This document shows, in pieces, positions 11,167 through 22,757 of a DNA stretch of 64,000 nucleotides. A program made the position numbers and the translations under genes. The stretch lies in the NCBI RefSeq assembly GCF_902686445.1, contig NC_062219.1:145062057-145126056 (forward strand), read 5' to 3'. The notes under the pieces were generated by a model. The model had not been told where the DNA came from and ran no database searches. It saw only the letters and a program-made list of their open reading frames with translations. Source of the stretch: Sciurus carolinensis. Lineage: Eukaryota; Chordata; Mammalia; Rodentia; Sciuridae. How positions within the stretch are numbered: position 1 is the stretch's first letter; the number at the start of each line of letters is the position of its first letter.

Positions 11167-11820
11167 CAGAAGTCCCCCTGCTACACACAGTTGTCCTTTC
11201 CATGGTTACAGTTACCAGGCATTAACCTGGTCCAAAAATACTATATGGAAATTTCCAGAAAGAAACAGTTCTCAAGTTTTAAAGTATGCAACTTATGAAA
11301 GTGCACAATGAAATCATGCGCCATCCCTTCCACCCCACGCGGGATGGGACTGGTCCCTCAGTCTAGCATATCCATGCTGTACACTAGTTATCAGGCCATT
11401 GTTGCCATATCACAATGCTGTGTTCAAATAGCCCCTATTTTATTTAATGATGGCCCCAAAGCTAAGAGTAGTGATGCTGGTAATTTGGATACATGAAGGA
11501 AAAGTTGTAAAATGCTTCCTTTAAGTTTCATCTCACATAAAGACAACAAGAATAAAGGTGAGTGCAATATAAGAAGATATTTTGAGAAAAAGAGGTGGAG
11601 AAAGGTCACATCCATGACTTTTATTGTATATTTTAAAAATTTTTCTATTTTATTATTTGTTATTGCTGTCAATTTCTTTCTTGCCTAATTTATAAACTAA
11701 ACTTTATCATAGGTATGTATTTATAGGAAAAGAGTATAGTGTAAATAGTGTTTAGTACTAAGGCACCAGAGATCCACATGGCGTCTTAGGACATGTCCCC
11801 CTGTGGATAAGGGGACACTG
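11167..11820 (+). mobile_element. Internally deleted Tigger-type (pogo) DNA transposon
   Basis: The 5' end CAGAAGTCCCCCTGC follows a TA (11165-11166) and the 3' end GGATAAGGGGACACTG is its diverged inverted counterpart, as expected of a Tc1/mariner-type element inserting at TA. Landmarks include GGTCCAAAAATACTATATGG, TATTTAATGATGGCCCCAAA, GCTAAGAGTAGTGATGCTGG, and near the 3' end CCTAATTTATAAACTAAAC and TTTATCATAGGTATGTATT. The frame GPKAKSSDAGNLD (about 11452-11490) is the start of the Tigger transposase. Most of the transposase is deleted, leaving about 650 bp of what is normally a 2-3 kb element. Confidence 0.85.
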
Positions 11821-12189
11821 ACGTCAGCCTCTCCTTGGAAAGGCATGATTTCAGGAGGAATCCTGTAAGTCACCTCACATGCTGGCTCAAGGGTCTTGCC
11901 CCAGGGACTGCTTGGGTGCATACACTTTCCAGAGGGATTTTTGGTGGTTTTATGTGTCTCTTTCTACCTGCAAAAAATGGGGGTCCTAGTTACTTAGTAC
12001 CTTATTACAAAAAGGAAGACTGTTGGTAGCTCCTGAAAATGGAGGGAAATAGGAAATGTTGGTGGCAATGGGTGTTGGTCTTCCTTTGGAGCAAGGACAG
12101 TTGTTTGTTGTGCCTCTGATGGACAGGGAGGATCTACCCTGAGTTCAGTCCTGCCAGCTCCCTGTGCTCTAGGTCACCTGGGGTCTACT
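11821..12189. other. Unassigned sequence
   Basis: Nothing recognisable; open frames are short and lack family resemblance. Confidence 0.4.
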
Positions 12190-12384
12190 CAGGCAGCTAG
12201 AACAAATCCTGTAGATGGAGTGGCTTCAGGGACACTGATTTCCCCTGACTCTCTGGAGGCTGGGAAGTTCGACAACTAGGTGCTGGCAGATGCAGTGTTA
12301 GGAGCGGGCTCCCTTCCTGGTTTGCAGATGGCCTCTTTCTCATCAGGTCCTCATAGGGTGGAGAGCAGATCATGAGAGCATGAG
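12190..12384 (-). mobile_element. MLT1-like LTR (antisense), left piece
   Basis: Matches the order of an antisense MLT1: CTCTGGAGGCTGGGAAGT, then CTTCCTGGTTTGCAGATGG, then AGGTCCTCATAGGGTGG. The rest of the LTR resumes at 12909, after an insertion-like block. Confidence 0.7.
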
Positions 12385-12908
12385 AGTGAGCCCCTGGGAA
12401 CATTCCTCAAGCTTATCTGACAGCAGTCACTGACACCATGGTCTAAGTAAGCCAAACAGCCTGGACAGAGAAACTGAGGTAACGGTAAAGACTCACCATG
12501 GAATGAAGGTCTTTGCAGCTGCTGAGGCTGCATTACGAGCTGAGGGGAGGCCTCACTTATCAAGTATCCCAGCAAGCTGTGATGTGAGCTCGCCCGTGCT
12601 GCCCCGCCTCATGCTGTGTGCAGGAGCTTTCCACCCCCCAGTTGTCTGTCTCAGACCTGTTGCTGGGCAGAATCGCTTAGGCATGCTTGGTTTGTTTACA
12701 TTATCTTGAAGTATAGTTTACCTATAGGTTGGTTCTGTTATGCTTTAACGAGCGTGTTAACCTGATTGGATAATGTGCCTGTATAGGTCTTGTGCAATCC
12801 TAAGTAAAATTAGACCTGTGCCTTCAGAGCTTGGTCTCCGGTGTCTGAATGAACTGGGGTAGACACCAATGTCCTCACCCTCGGCGGGACGCCTCGCCTC
12901 AGAATGTC
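12385..12908. mobile_element. Unclassified ~520-bp insertion splitting an MLT1 LTR
   Basis: The sequence has no MLT1 match and is flanked by an identical AGCATGAG at 12377-12384 and 12909-12916, consistent with an 8-bp target duplication. It carries an LTR-like layout in part (CTGATTGGATAATGTGCC, CTTGTGCAATCC, AGTAAAATTAG, then a GC-rich end GGCGGGACGCCTCGCCTCA), but no clear TG/CA ends, terminal inverted repeats or poly(A). It could be a degraded LTR or a DNA transposon. Confidence 0.5.
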
Positions 12909-13040
12909 AGCATGAGCCCTCCTCCTCTTCTCATGAGGGCACTGATCCCACTCAAAGGGGCTCCACCCTTATGATCTACTTGGTCCCAAAGTTCTCGCCT
13001 CCTAACAGCATCACATTGAGAATTTGGTGGGGGTGAGGGG
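12909..13040 (-). mobile_element. MLT1-like LTR (antisense), right piece
   Basis: Continuation of the left piece: CTTCTCATGAGGGCACTG, CCACCCTTATGATCTAC and CTCCTAACAGCATCACATTG are the expected next landmarks of an antisense MLT1. Confidence 0.7.
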
Positions 13041-13094
13041 GACAGACCCATGCCAACTATAATATTACTAAGAGAACTGACATTTCCTGAAAAC

Positions 13095-13230
13095 CTATTC
13101 ATTGCCAGACAAGTTATCTATGTCACCTCGTTTAATTTTTCATGGCAGGCCTAATGAGGTGGCAGTTATTTTCCTTATTTTATAAAGGAGGAAACTAAGG
13201 CTCAGCTTGTTAAGTAAACTGGCCACGTGG
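13095..13230 (-). repeat. MIR SINE (antisense)
   Basis: It contains the MIR core in reverse: CATTGCCAGACAAG, TAATGAGGTGGCAGTTATT and TTTATAAAGGAGGAAACTAAG. Diverged, with no flanking duplication. Confidence 0.7.
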
Positions 13231-14560
13231 CTTCTAGCCTCTGAGCTGCTTCAGATTCTGACCTATCTCATGCCACTGCTGAGGTGTCTTCTGATATTCC
13301 TCACCTGGGCAAGGGGCACTCAGAGGAGGAAAGGCAATCAACTGCCAATTCCCTTCTCCAGCGCACCCCCTCGGGATTCAAGCAGGAGGTCCCAAGCAGG
13401 AGGCAGCTCCCAGGAGAGCCACACAGGTGACCAGACTTTCAATGAGAAGTGAAGAGGGGGAGAAGGAAGGAGGCAAAACCGGCAGGAAAAAGGGTCAACG
13501 TTTCTGCTTTTTAAAAATTATGTGGGGTGTTAGCCATCTCTAAAATGACAGAAAAGCTCCTGCTATCCAAAGAAAGGGGATTAGAAAGAACAGTTGCGGG
13601 TGCTCAAACATCATTAAGAAACTCAGCTACAAATGGTATCCACCTGTCACGTTTTGAGGTTTGTCAACCCAGCAGCAACTGAGAGGGACCTGCTGCAGTT
13701 TGGCTGTTGGGTAGCCACCATAGGGAATCGGGAGGTGGTGGAGGTTTGGGAGCTGGGCCCAGTGGGGGGCCTTGGGTCACTAGGGCACACTTTGAAGGGA
13801 ACTGTGGGGCTCCAGGCTTCCCCTTCTCTTGCCTACTGGGCTTGAGGACAGCAGTTCATTTCGCTATGTGCTTCACCCTGGCCATCCTGCAGCCCTGCTG
13901 GAGGCCCTAAGGTCCACTTGATCGGGGACAGGAGCCTCTAAATCCAGGAGCCAGCACAAACCTTTGCTCTCTGTAGGTTCATCACCTCAGGCGTCTTTCA
14001 CAGGCCCAATGCTGTGACTGTCCAGAGCACCTGGGTGCTGAGGCTCAGAAGGTGCTCTGTACCCCTCCAAAGACTCTGAGTGACCCACGGGTGAGGATAG
14101 GAAGGGACATTCATTCTTGGACTTCAAGGAGCAGATGAGGAGAGGGGCTTGCAGGCACCCCGGGGGCACTGCTCAAACGTTGCTTGTAATGCTACTTCCT
14201 GCTGATTAGACGTCTTTTAAAAATGAGAGTTTGTAAGTGAGAATCAAGGGCTTCTCCAGAAGGGTAGGTGGCCCTTCCTGGGTGATGATGGGGCCCTCCA
14301 GTCACCTGAAGCTTGACACCCGCTTTATGTTCCTCCTATTTGCCAAGAGAAGCAAGTGTATTTCCTCCCTGAGGTTGGGCATTTGCTGGAGACCGTCTGG
14401 TTAATGCTCATTCCCTCCCGGACGGATCTCATCTGATCTTTTCTGACATTTTGAGTAAACTGTCTGCACCTTTCTTTTTGCTAAAGGCAAACCTACACCT
14501 CTTCTCAGAAGAGCTTCAGAATGAGGGGAGACCTGAGTGGCCATCCCAAGCCTATTTTAT
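13231..14560. other. Unassigned sequence
   Basis: No repeat or gene is recognised. The segment is moderately GC-rich with several short open frames, none with a recognisable domain. Confidence 0.4.
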
Positions 14561-14561
14561 G

Positions 14562-14905
14562 TTGCTGCAACAAAATATCAGAACAACATTCCGTAGACTG
14601 GTAATTTATGAACAAATTTATTTAGCTCACAGTCTGGACGTCTGAGAGCACGGTGCTGGCCTCTGGTGAGGCCTTCTTGCGGTGTGGAAACTCGGCAGAG
14701 AACCTCACACCATGAGACGGAGTAGGCGTACCAGCTCAGGCCTCTCTTCCTCTTCTTATAAAGCCACCATCAGGGCCCCACCCTCAGGACCTCATCAAAT
14801 TATAGTCACTTCCCAAAGTCCCCATTGCTAAATCCTATAAACATGAATTTGGGAATTAGTTTTCCATTGCGTGACCATCGGGGACACACTGAAACCACAG
14901 CAAGG
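14562..14905 (-). mobile_element. MLT1-like LTR (antisense)
   Basis: Landmarks in order: GTTGCTGCAACAAAATATCA, TTTATTTAGCTCACAGTC, CTCTTCCTCTTCTTATAAAG, CCCACCCTCAGGACCTCATC and CTGAAACCACAGCAAG at the end. This is the usual layout of an MLT1-type solo LTR read in reverse. Confidence 0.8.
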
Positions 14906-15239
14906 CTTCACGACCACCAAGATCTAAAGGTGAGGTGAACTGCAGACAGGTGACCTCATCCTTATGGCCCGCACGTCCTCTTCCTAAAATCCTTTCTCTT
15001 CAGTTCTAACAGGCACTAAGCATTATGGGCAGGCACGCAATGCATTCGCCTGTGCTGTCACATGGGCACGTGCACACTCTGGCTAGCACGTGCACATGCA
15101 TCCTGTCCTTGCCCAGGTAAGACAAACCTATATTTACAGTGAAAAATAAATAATCAGACACCTCATTTCTTAAAATCTGCTCAGACTGTCCCCTCTTTGG
15201 GGCTCCTCTGCCAGCATCAAGGGAGAGCTGTCCAGAGCT

Positions 15240-15440
15240 TGCTGATCACAGAGCGTAGAGTTCAGGGCTTGGTCCAAGTCCCTCCTCCACTCTGTCCTAC
15301 CTGACTGTGACTTCAGGGAAGTCACTCAGCCTCTGAGGGTCTCAGGGTCCCTTTCAGTAAAGCAGGGCAGCAGAGTTCCCACCTCCCAAGACTTCTGATG
15401 GGTCGATAGTGTTCACATGTGTAATACTTCCAGAACAGTC
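15240..15440 (+). repeat. MIR SINE
   Basis: The sequence CTGTGACTTCAGGGAAGTCAC, followed by CAGCCTCTGAGGGTCTCAGG, is the diverged MIR core (ordinarily a 'GTGACCTTGGGCAAGTCAC' theme). Confidence 0.5.
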
Positions 15441-17830
15441 TGTGTGTTTGCAGTTATCACTCCATGGAGCTGTCTTTGGATAAACCTCTGGCTTTGTTTC
15501 TGCTGGAGTTTCTTCCTTTCTCATCACCGCTTTCCGTCCTGCCAACTTGGGCGAAGAAGTGGACTGACAAGTCTTCGGAAATTCCTAGCAAAAGTCTCTT
15601 TTTCCAGTTTTGCATCAGTCCACTCACATTGCAGTTTCAAAAGCAAACAAAATGGGCCAGCTCAGACTCCCTCCAAGTCCCTTGGAGACGTGAACGTTAA
15701 AAGCACATCTGGTGTTGGAGGCAGTTTGTGATTTGGGTCTAGGGTCCTCTGTCCCCAGAGAAGACCACAGGGGAGGGAGTGGTTGTGGCTGGCAGGAGTT
15801 TCCTTTGGAGAGCTTTCTGCTAACCATCCCCCTTGCTGTTAGGATGCTGCCCTTGCATCAGGGCTGAGGAACATCTGCCCATCACTAGAAGCTATGCAGA
15901 GAAACTGCCAGTGTCCCCCATCATCTGCCTGCAGCTTCATCGTTGAGATAATCAATTAATCAATCCATTCAGGCTGAACCACAGAGAGAGCTCAGCTTTG
16001 ATATTTGGAAAGAGGAAGGATGCTCACCAGCTCCTATCCAGGTTAGATTTGCACTCCTCAACTGTCTTTTGCTATTGTTTCTAGAACAACAACAGAGATC
16101 TATATTGATTGGCAAGCCTTCCTCCGACGGTGTTTACTGTTAGCTTACAAACAAGTCAGGTTTGAATCCGGTCTCACATTATACATGCAAACACACACGC
16201 ACACGCACACCCCACTCCCCAGACAAAGCCCCTCTGACAAATTGCTTACATGCTGAGGCCCTGTGTTCCAGCAAGCTTTCAGCTTATTTTAACAGACAAA
16301 TAATAAATCCTTCCAAAGGGGGTATTTAGAATGTAAATGCTGATAGGTCCTTTAATTGTGACATGCTGCCAGGCTCCGCAGTGACATGGAGAGCTATGGT
16401 GTGCCTGGGGGATTGGATGGCATACATCAGGATGACGGACAGGAGGGGTGGCCCAGCCCAGATGCTGCGCCTGGGCCCAGAAGCCTCACGTTAGCTCTCT
16501 AATCAGTCCCGGACTCGGCAGAGACAGCGTGTTGTAAAACTTGCTTTCAAGGATCTGCCATTGTCCTGGTGTTCATGGGGTGAGTGCTGATTCTTTGCCT
16601 CCCAGGTCCGTTCTCAGTCTTTGTTTCACCCTTTGTTAATACCGCTCCTTTGTACCATAGGAAGTCAGGGGTAGGAGGAAGCCCAAGGTCATCGGATGTC
16701 TAAGTCTGGACTACAGGTTGTGGGGACCCAGGGGTCCAAAGGAACATCATGATCACTTGGTTTCTTTGCTCTGTCCCATGTGCTCCTGTGGATAGCTAAC
16801 AAGGTCTCACCCTGGTCAGATCTTGGGGGACCCATCGTCACCTGCTCCTCATCTAGTACCCCACACTGTCTGTCTAGTTGCCCCCATTTGGTGGCAGCCC
16901 GCCCCCAAAGTTTTCTGAGGATTCCTCCCCGCTGGTCACCGCCCATGCTCATTGGAGAATGCCCATGTGGCCCAGGGCTCCGTGGGGTCTAGGGACTTGG
17001 GATGCCAGAGAGCACTGTGGGCTTCTCGTTTATCAGGAACCTGGACCACAGGGCATGTGCTGCGTGTGTTTCTGCAAGGGTTGCTCCTCTATTTAACTCG
17101 CAGCCACCCTGACACAGGTGTGCAAGCTGGTTCACACCTTCACTTGTGTTTTGTCACCTCTAACTTCCTATCTCCTTCTTAGTTCAAAACAAAACCAATG
17201 CAAGTAAGAACCTGCAAATAGAATCATCTGGGACTTGCTCATTAGTGATTATATGTTTTAATTTCCCCTGTAGGTTCAAGATAATATTCCCAGAAATATC
17301 AGTAAGGGGCCCAAAGCTCAGAGAGGTTGAATTGCAATCTTTGATATCAGGAGCATCCTGGTTTTCAACTGGTCTCAGTATCCCTTTGCCCAAGCCCTTG
17401 GTGGCCTTCCTGTGGAGAATGAGACTTAGTCACCTGAGCAACCTCCTGTGCAACCTGGTCTGTCCTCTTGGGACCTCAGGTCGGTTGACACACGACTTTG
17501 AGACTGGAACCTCTTTCACCCTTCCAATGAGGGGGGTGTCTACGTACAGACATGTACCAGAACTGTCTCCCAGCTTCTCCAACTCATTAGCTTCACCCTG
17601 GAGGCTGAGGTAAAGCATGTGACATCTGAACTCCTTGGGTCTCTGTTTTTGAATTCTTGCTGGGTTCTGATCAACCCATCAATAGGAAAACATCACCACT
17701 GATTACCAACAAGAATATTGTCCCAAAAGGTACTTGCTAGTTACCTGACTTCTAAAGCTGAGGGAACATAGCTCATGGATTGAACTAAACCAGAAGACAG
17801 AGGTGAGGAGGATGGGGATAGACCCAGCTT
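15441..17830. other. Unassigned sequence with a short CA-rich tract
   Basis: No gene recognised. A CA-rich tract is at 16188-16210 (mixed ACACGC units). The part at about 16050-16400 (for example CTTTAATTGTGACATGCTG) looks unique and AT-moderate, and could be noncoding conserved sequence; this is not testable here. Confidence 0.4.
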
Positions 17831-17834
17831 CACT

Positions 17835-17945
17835 CCCTGGAATCAGTACCCACTAGGAGGATGGTCTTAGGCAGGTCCTCTCTGGGTACCAGCTTCCTCC
17901 CCTGTAAAATGGGAACTGTACCTCTGCTGCAGGCTCATCATAGAA
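17835..17945 (+). repeat. MIR SINE
   Basis: Core theme TTAGGCAGGTCCTCTCTGGG, followed by CTTCCTCCCCTGTAAAATGG. Confidence 0.6.
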
Positions 17946-18004
17946 AGCAGAAGTGAGGCAGGTTTGTACACCCATCTACACCCATCTACACACACCTGTG
18001 TGCA

Positions 18005-18420
18005 CAGTGCATTAATCACCATAACCCAAATGTCCATCAGGGGACAAAGGATAAGCAGAATATGTATACACTTACAATGGAGAACCACTTAGCTACAGCT
18101 GGAACACATGGAGACTTGCTCAGGGAAGTAAGTCAGACTCAGAGGGACTGACATGGTATGATTCCACTTACATAAAGTACTTGGAATAATCAGATCATAG
18201 GAAGTGCGCAGATTGAGCTGAGCAGGGACTGCAGGCTGGGGAAGAGAGCTACCTGATGTGTCTGATTTAGGTTTAGGATGATGGAAAGTTCTCCAGACCA
18301 TGGTGGTGATGGTCGTACAACAGTCTGAATGTGCGTAACTCACTGAGCTGCTCACTTGAAACTCGTGAGAGGGAAATTGACATGATGGATGTCTTAGCAA
18401 GCATGGAGGTGGACTCCATA
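18005..18420 (+). mobile_element. Ancient LINE-1 (L1M-type) 3' end
   Basis: Landmarks: AACCCAAATGTCCATCAGG, GACATGGTATGATTCCACTT, CATGGTGGTGATGGTCGTAC and GAATGTGCGTAACTCACTGAG. These follow the 3' region of old mammalian L1 elements. The tail beyond about 18420 is not recognisable. An open frame on the minus strand over this segment (18089-18493) is repeat-derived. Confidence 0.65.
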
Positions 18421-19940
18421 CAGTGACCAGCCCTTGCTCGGGAGCTCCATAGATGGTCACTAAGAGCATCAAGACAAGAGGCTTGGACGCCAATGGCTGA
18501 GTCCACTGTGGACCAGCTGGGATAATTTATATTAGTTTCTGCTTTGTGTTGACTCCACTGGTACAAAGATTACTGACATGTCTCCTTTCCTCCCTCTGTG
18601 AGCTTCAAATGAGATTGTTAGATATTTGAAACAACCAGAAGATATTTATAGTAATAGTACCAGTGACAGAAATGCAGGAAGATAAATTAAAACCCTTCCC
18701 TTTGCTGTTCCCATCTTGCCTGCCATGAGCTGGATTTTTTAGACTGGCTGTATCCACATGAGGAAAACAGGAGGAAAGGTAGGAGTGTACAGGAAGACCA
18801 ATTTGGATCCACGTCTCTCCTCTGCCCATTGAGGCCCTTTCCTTGCAGAGGGTGCCCCCCGAAGCGAGAAAACAGATTTTATTCTGTCCTGAAAAATGTA
18901 GTCCCAGTCTGATCCTCCCTCAAAATGGTCACTAAGAAAGCAAAATGTGTCTAATGCTAACAGAGCCCCGATTCACGGCTTCCAGAGCCTGTAGCGTTTT
19001 ATACTCTGCAAGCATAATCAAGGGAGTGATTCTGAACCTTGTTAATCAGAAAGGGCCCTTTAAAAATGTCATGCTGTCAATATAAAACTTTGCTAAATTG
19101 CATTATAAATGCCAGATTCAGTCAACTAACACATTTAACACCGTTTCTTAAGTACAGTTTAGATTTTATCCGTGCCAGGGAGAATGAGAAAAATACCTCC
19201 AGAGAGCCAAAGCCCGTGGATTCATTGTGCTCCGCTCTCTTCCCCAGAGAGGGATGATAAATATTTTATTCCAAATCCAAGCCGCACTTCCAGGGCTATT
19301 GTCAATAGGTGTCCCCCCAAAGTTGCTGGCTTTTGAAATGGGTGATTCTCACTGCTAAGGAGGTAAGGGGGTGTCTCTGACCTGTCTGTCAACTAGCAGG
19401 CAGTTTCTAAAGAGGCTGCTTTGTGCCAGGGAGGAAAGGTGGGCTAAGCATGGCGTGCGCCCTGCCCGGGGAGAAGGGGCCTTGCTCTTTACTTCTGCAG
19501 AGTCCGGGGCAGGCCTTCAGCTGGAAGCAGCTGTGTTTCGTGGACAGGCTTCATGTCGGATTCACAGGGGACAGTGCCTTCTCTTCCCTTCCTGCCACTA
19601 AAGGAAGGTAGTGACTGATCCGACGGCGTCTGTTTCCTGTGATCCTGCTCAAAATGGCACGACAGAAAATCTGGAGCTTGAAGTTTGACTAAAAGTACTT
19701 TACAGATCTGAAAATGGCCACCTGACATGATTTCTGATTAAAAGGAAAATCTTATCTCAAGGTGACTCGAGGGCTGTTTCTGCACATCTGATTCTAATAT
19801 GCATGGTTCTCAGTCTCCATAATGGGATAATATTTTGAAATAACAGCTAGTTTCCTCCTTCTTTCTTTATTTGTTCTTCCTTTTTTCATCATGTTCTCCT
19901 CTTCCCACCGCTAGTCTCTTCCAGATTTTTTTTTGTTGTG
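18421..19940. other. Unassigned sequence, part possibly conserved noncoding
   Basis: No repeat is recognised. The part at about 18860-19300 is repeat-free and AT-rich with homeobox-like motifs (CCTTGTTAATCAG, CATTATAAATGCC); see findings. No gene model is supported. Confidence 0.4.
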
Positions 19941-19954
19941 GTTCTTATCTTTTT

Positions 19955-20039
19955 TTTTTTTTTTTTTTTTTTTTGCGGGGGTACCATGGATTGAAACCAG
20001 GGGCATTTAATCACTGAGCCACATCCCCAGCCGTGTGTA

Positions 20040-20078
<39 letters not shown>

Positions 20079-20212
20079 TTAGAGACAGAGTCTCACTAAA
20101 TTTGTGAGGGTCTCACTAAGTTGCTGAGGCTGACTTTGAACTTGAGATCCTCCTGCCTCAGCCTCCTGAGCTGCTGGGATCATGGGCATGCCCCACCATG
20201 CCCAACTCTTCT
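19955..20212 (-). mobile_element. ID/B1-like composite SINE (antisense) with internal (GT)n
   Basis: Poly(T) at about 19951-19974 leads into reverse ID body (ATCACTGAGCCACATCCCCAG). This is followed by a GT repeat (about 20041-20077), then reverse B1-like sequence (GATCCTCCTGCCTCAGCCTC, TGCTGGGATCATGGGCATG). This two-part layout is typical of rodent composite SINEs. The GT run has expanded inside the element. Confidence 0.85.
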
Positions 20213-20344
20213 GAATTTCTCATCTAGTGATCAATGGTCTATATGAGGCATGAGGATTTTCCTGGTTTTTGAATTTCCAAATCTTATCCTCAGGAAAAAA
20301 TTAATGCAAAGAACTTGTATGCATTATAAAATAGCTATTACTTA

Positions 20345-20470
20345 GAACTTTCTATGTGGGAGGTATTTAAAGCATGCTTTTATCTCTTTCAATTTTCTCC
20401 TCAACTGGGTAAAATAAGTGCAATCATCCCTATTTTACAGATGGGAAAACTAAGGAAGAGAGAAAGGGAC
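20345..20470 (-). repeat. MIR SINE (antisense)
   Basis: The end contains CAATCATCCCTATTTTACAG, ATGGGAAAACTAAGGAAGAG, the characteristic reverse MIR core. Confidence 0.75.
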
Positions 20471-22364
20471 TATTTTCCTCAGCCGAGCTGCACAGCAGGT
20501 TTTCTCTTCTGCAGTGTCTCCGGGGCTCACCTCTCTAACCCCTGCAGTCGGACCATGAAAGTGCAGGGAGCTGGCAAGGGAATGAGGTAGGCATTTCCTC
20601 CTGTATAAAGGGCCAGACAACTTCGGCTCAGCTGTCCGACCTGAAGGGACTTCTCTGGTGAGACGTGAGCTGTGAGGCAGTCTTGGGAGGGCACCTTCTG
20701 GCCACAAGGAGACTCAGAAGCCAGCGTGGCCTTTGGCATTGTCTCCAATGGGGGGCTGGGCTTACCGGTCATTTTACTTCTGCATCTGCCACTCATGGAA
20801 GGGGCCTGGCCTGGGGTGGGCAGCTCTCTTGGGTGCAGGTGGTGCCCACGCAGCTCCCAGCTGAACTTGTCTGCCAGCAGCAGTCCCAGTGGCTGGGGAA
20901 TGAGTCCTTCAGTCAGTCCCCTGGCTGGAGCTGAATGGCGCCTGGCAGTGTCCATATGCTTTAGAAGAGGGGAGCCAAGCAAGGGAGCAGTCCCAGCGCC
21001 ATCGGGAGCCCCCAGGGAGCTGTATTAATTATGCCTCAGCGTTGGTGCCAGCCTGAGGTAAGGGAAGTGGGCTCTCACACTCCCTCCTCCGTGTCTTGGG
21101 CTGGGGACCACCCCAGGAGGGGCGAGGTTTGGACGGAAACCCGCAGAGACACCTAAAGCTCTTTGCCTGCACGTGAGCTTCAGCCAAGTGGTTCCAAGGC
21201 CCAGTTCTAGAGGTGCAGGCCATTGAAAGCAATGCAACAGACACCAAGGGACAGGTACAAAGGGCTGGTGTGATCATGGACTATGGCTCTATAGATATAA
21301 AAGGGTTCTCCAAATTAGTGGTACGTGGCGAATCAGCAGAGAGAGTTGGGCCACTAAAACCAAGGCCTGCATCTCCTGTGAGCCACTTGAGGGGCACATG
21401 AGCAGGAGGACCCCAAGTCTCGCTCTCAGGGGCAGCCTTGGAGGAGGTAGACTCCAGAGCAGAGAGGCTGAGGGGGCTGTAGATGGAGCCTCTGGCAGCT
21501 TCTCAGGGAGGCGAAAAGCCAAAGAATCCCATGTATTTGGAAGAGAAAGGGAAGTAAGTGGCTGGGGTGGCGGAGTTCCTGATGTCCCAGGAACCACAGG
21601 AGGAGTCTCTGAGTGGAGGGGACAGACATGGGAGCAACAGAGTAGGGCGAGCCATCCGGGTAGAGGACATGGGAGAGCCAGGCTGGGCAGTGGACTCCTC
21701 AGGTGATGCCAGTGTGACCCACAGCAGCAGGGCCCAGAGGGGGCCTGGCATCTTGGTAAGACATCACTGCCCTGGATTTACAGGTCCTGAGAGAGGAGAG
21801 ACCCTGAACCACACTGACCAAGACATGTTGAATCACCTGGACATCTGGACTGACATTTGTCAGGCGATTCAACAGTTCAGAACAGAAACTGAGTTCGAGG
21901 GCAGGAAAGGGAGCGCATTTCCCACAACAGGCCCTGACATTGCTGCCACAGGTGGTAACTCTGGACAGGTCTCTTGGAAACCTCTGAAATGTATACCCGG
22001 ATGCCTCCGATGGCGGGTGTTTATAATGCCCGTTTTAGCTCAGCGTAAGTACTGGTTTGTTGAGATTTTCTTTTTCTTACATAAAGAAGGGATCAGAATA
22101 TAATACACCATGTGAAGACCGAATCAACTGAAGGACAGATCACTCAGGTAGAACATAAGCCCTGGTGGCAGAGAATTCACATTATGGACGCCAGCGTCAA
22201 TCTATGTCTGCAGCCTGGGCATCAAAACCCATGTGCCCACCAACACAGAGAAGAACGTGGGCAACACACAGGAACATGATCCTTCAGGAGCTTTTCTCTC
22301 TTTATGCTAAAGTGAGCATGGAAGAACACAAAAGCTAAAGAAATGCATGCCTGCTTAGAGCCGA
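20471..22364. other. Unassigned GC-moderate sequence
   Basis: No gene or repeat is recognised. A 181-residue frame (21558-22103) has no recognised domain and low-complexity composition; I do not call it a gene. Confidence 0.4.
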
Positions 22365-22366
22365 GT

Positions 22367-22404
<38 letters not shown>
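22365..22404. repeat. (GT)n microsatellite
   Basis: Forty bases of GT repeat with a single A interruption at 22371. Confidence 0.95.
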
Positions 22405-22406
<2 letters not shown>

Positions 22407-22678
22407 ACGCCTCCTTTTCCACCTGGGGCCTCAGAGCTGGAGTTCCCTCTTGGAGCTTTTCTTGTCTATTTCAAAGCCCCCTTTGCAAGTTTCGCATTGA
22501 CAGGGAGAACAATGAAAAGTGAGCCAGGCTCCACAATCAACAGAAGCCGCCGCTGACTTTGGGCTACTCCGGTGGGGTAAATGGACTATAAAATGCAATT
22601 TTAGATTAAATAGGTGCTTTATGTGCAACACAATATTGATTTTGTTTCCACAGGCAGAGGTTGAAGAATTGTGTGTAG

Positions 22679-22681
<3 letters not shown>

Positions 22682-22754
<73 letters not shown>
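22682..22754. repeat. Compound (GT)n(GA)n microsatellite
   Basis: About 21 GT units (22682-22724) pass without interruption into about 15 GA units (to 22754). Confidence 0.97.

Positions 22755-22757
<3 letters not shown>

Noticed and set aside
21558..22103. 181-codon open frame
   Set aside because: No family resemblance and composition unlike a conserved protein; no supporting gene structure.
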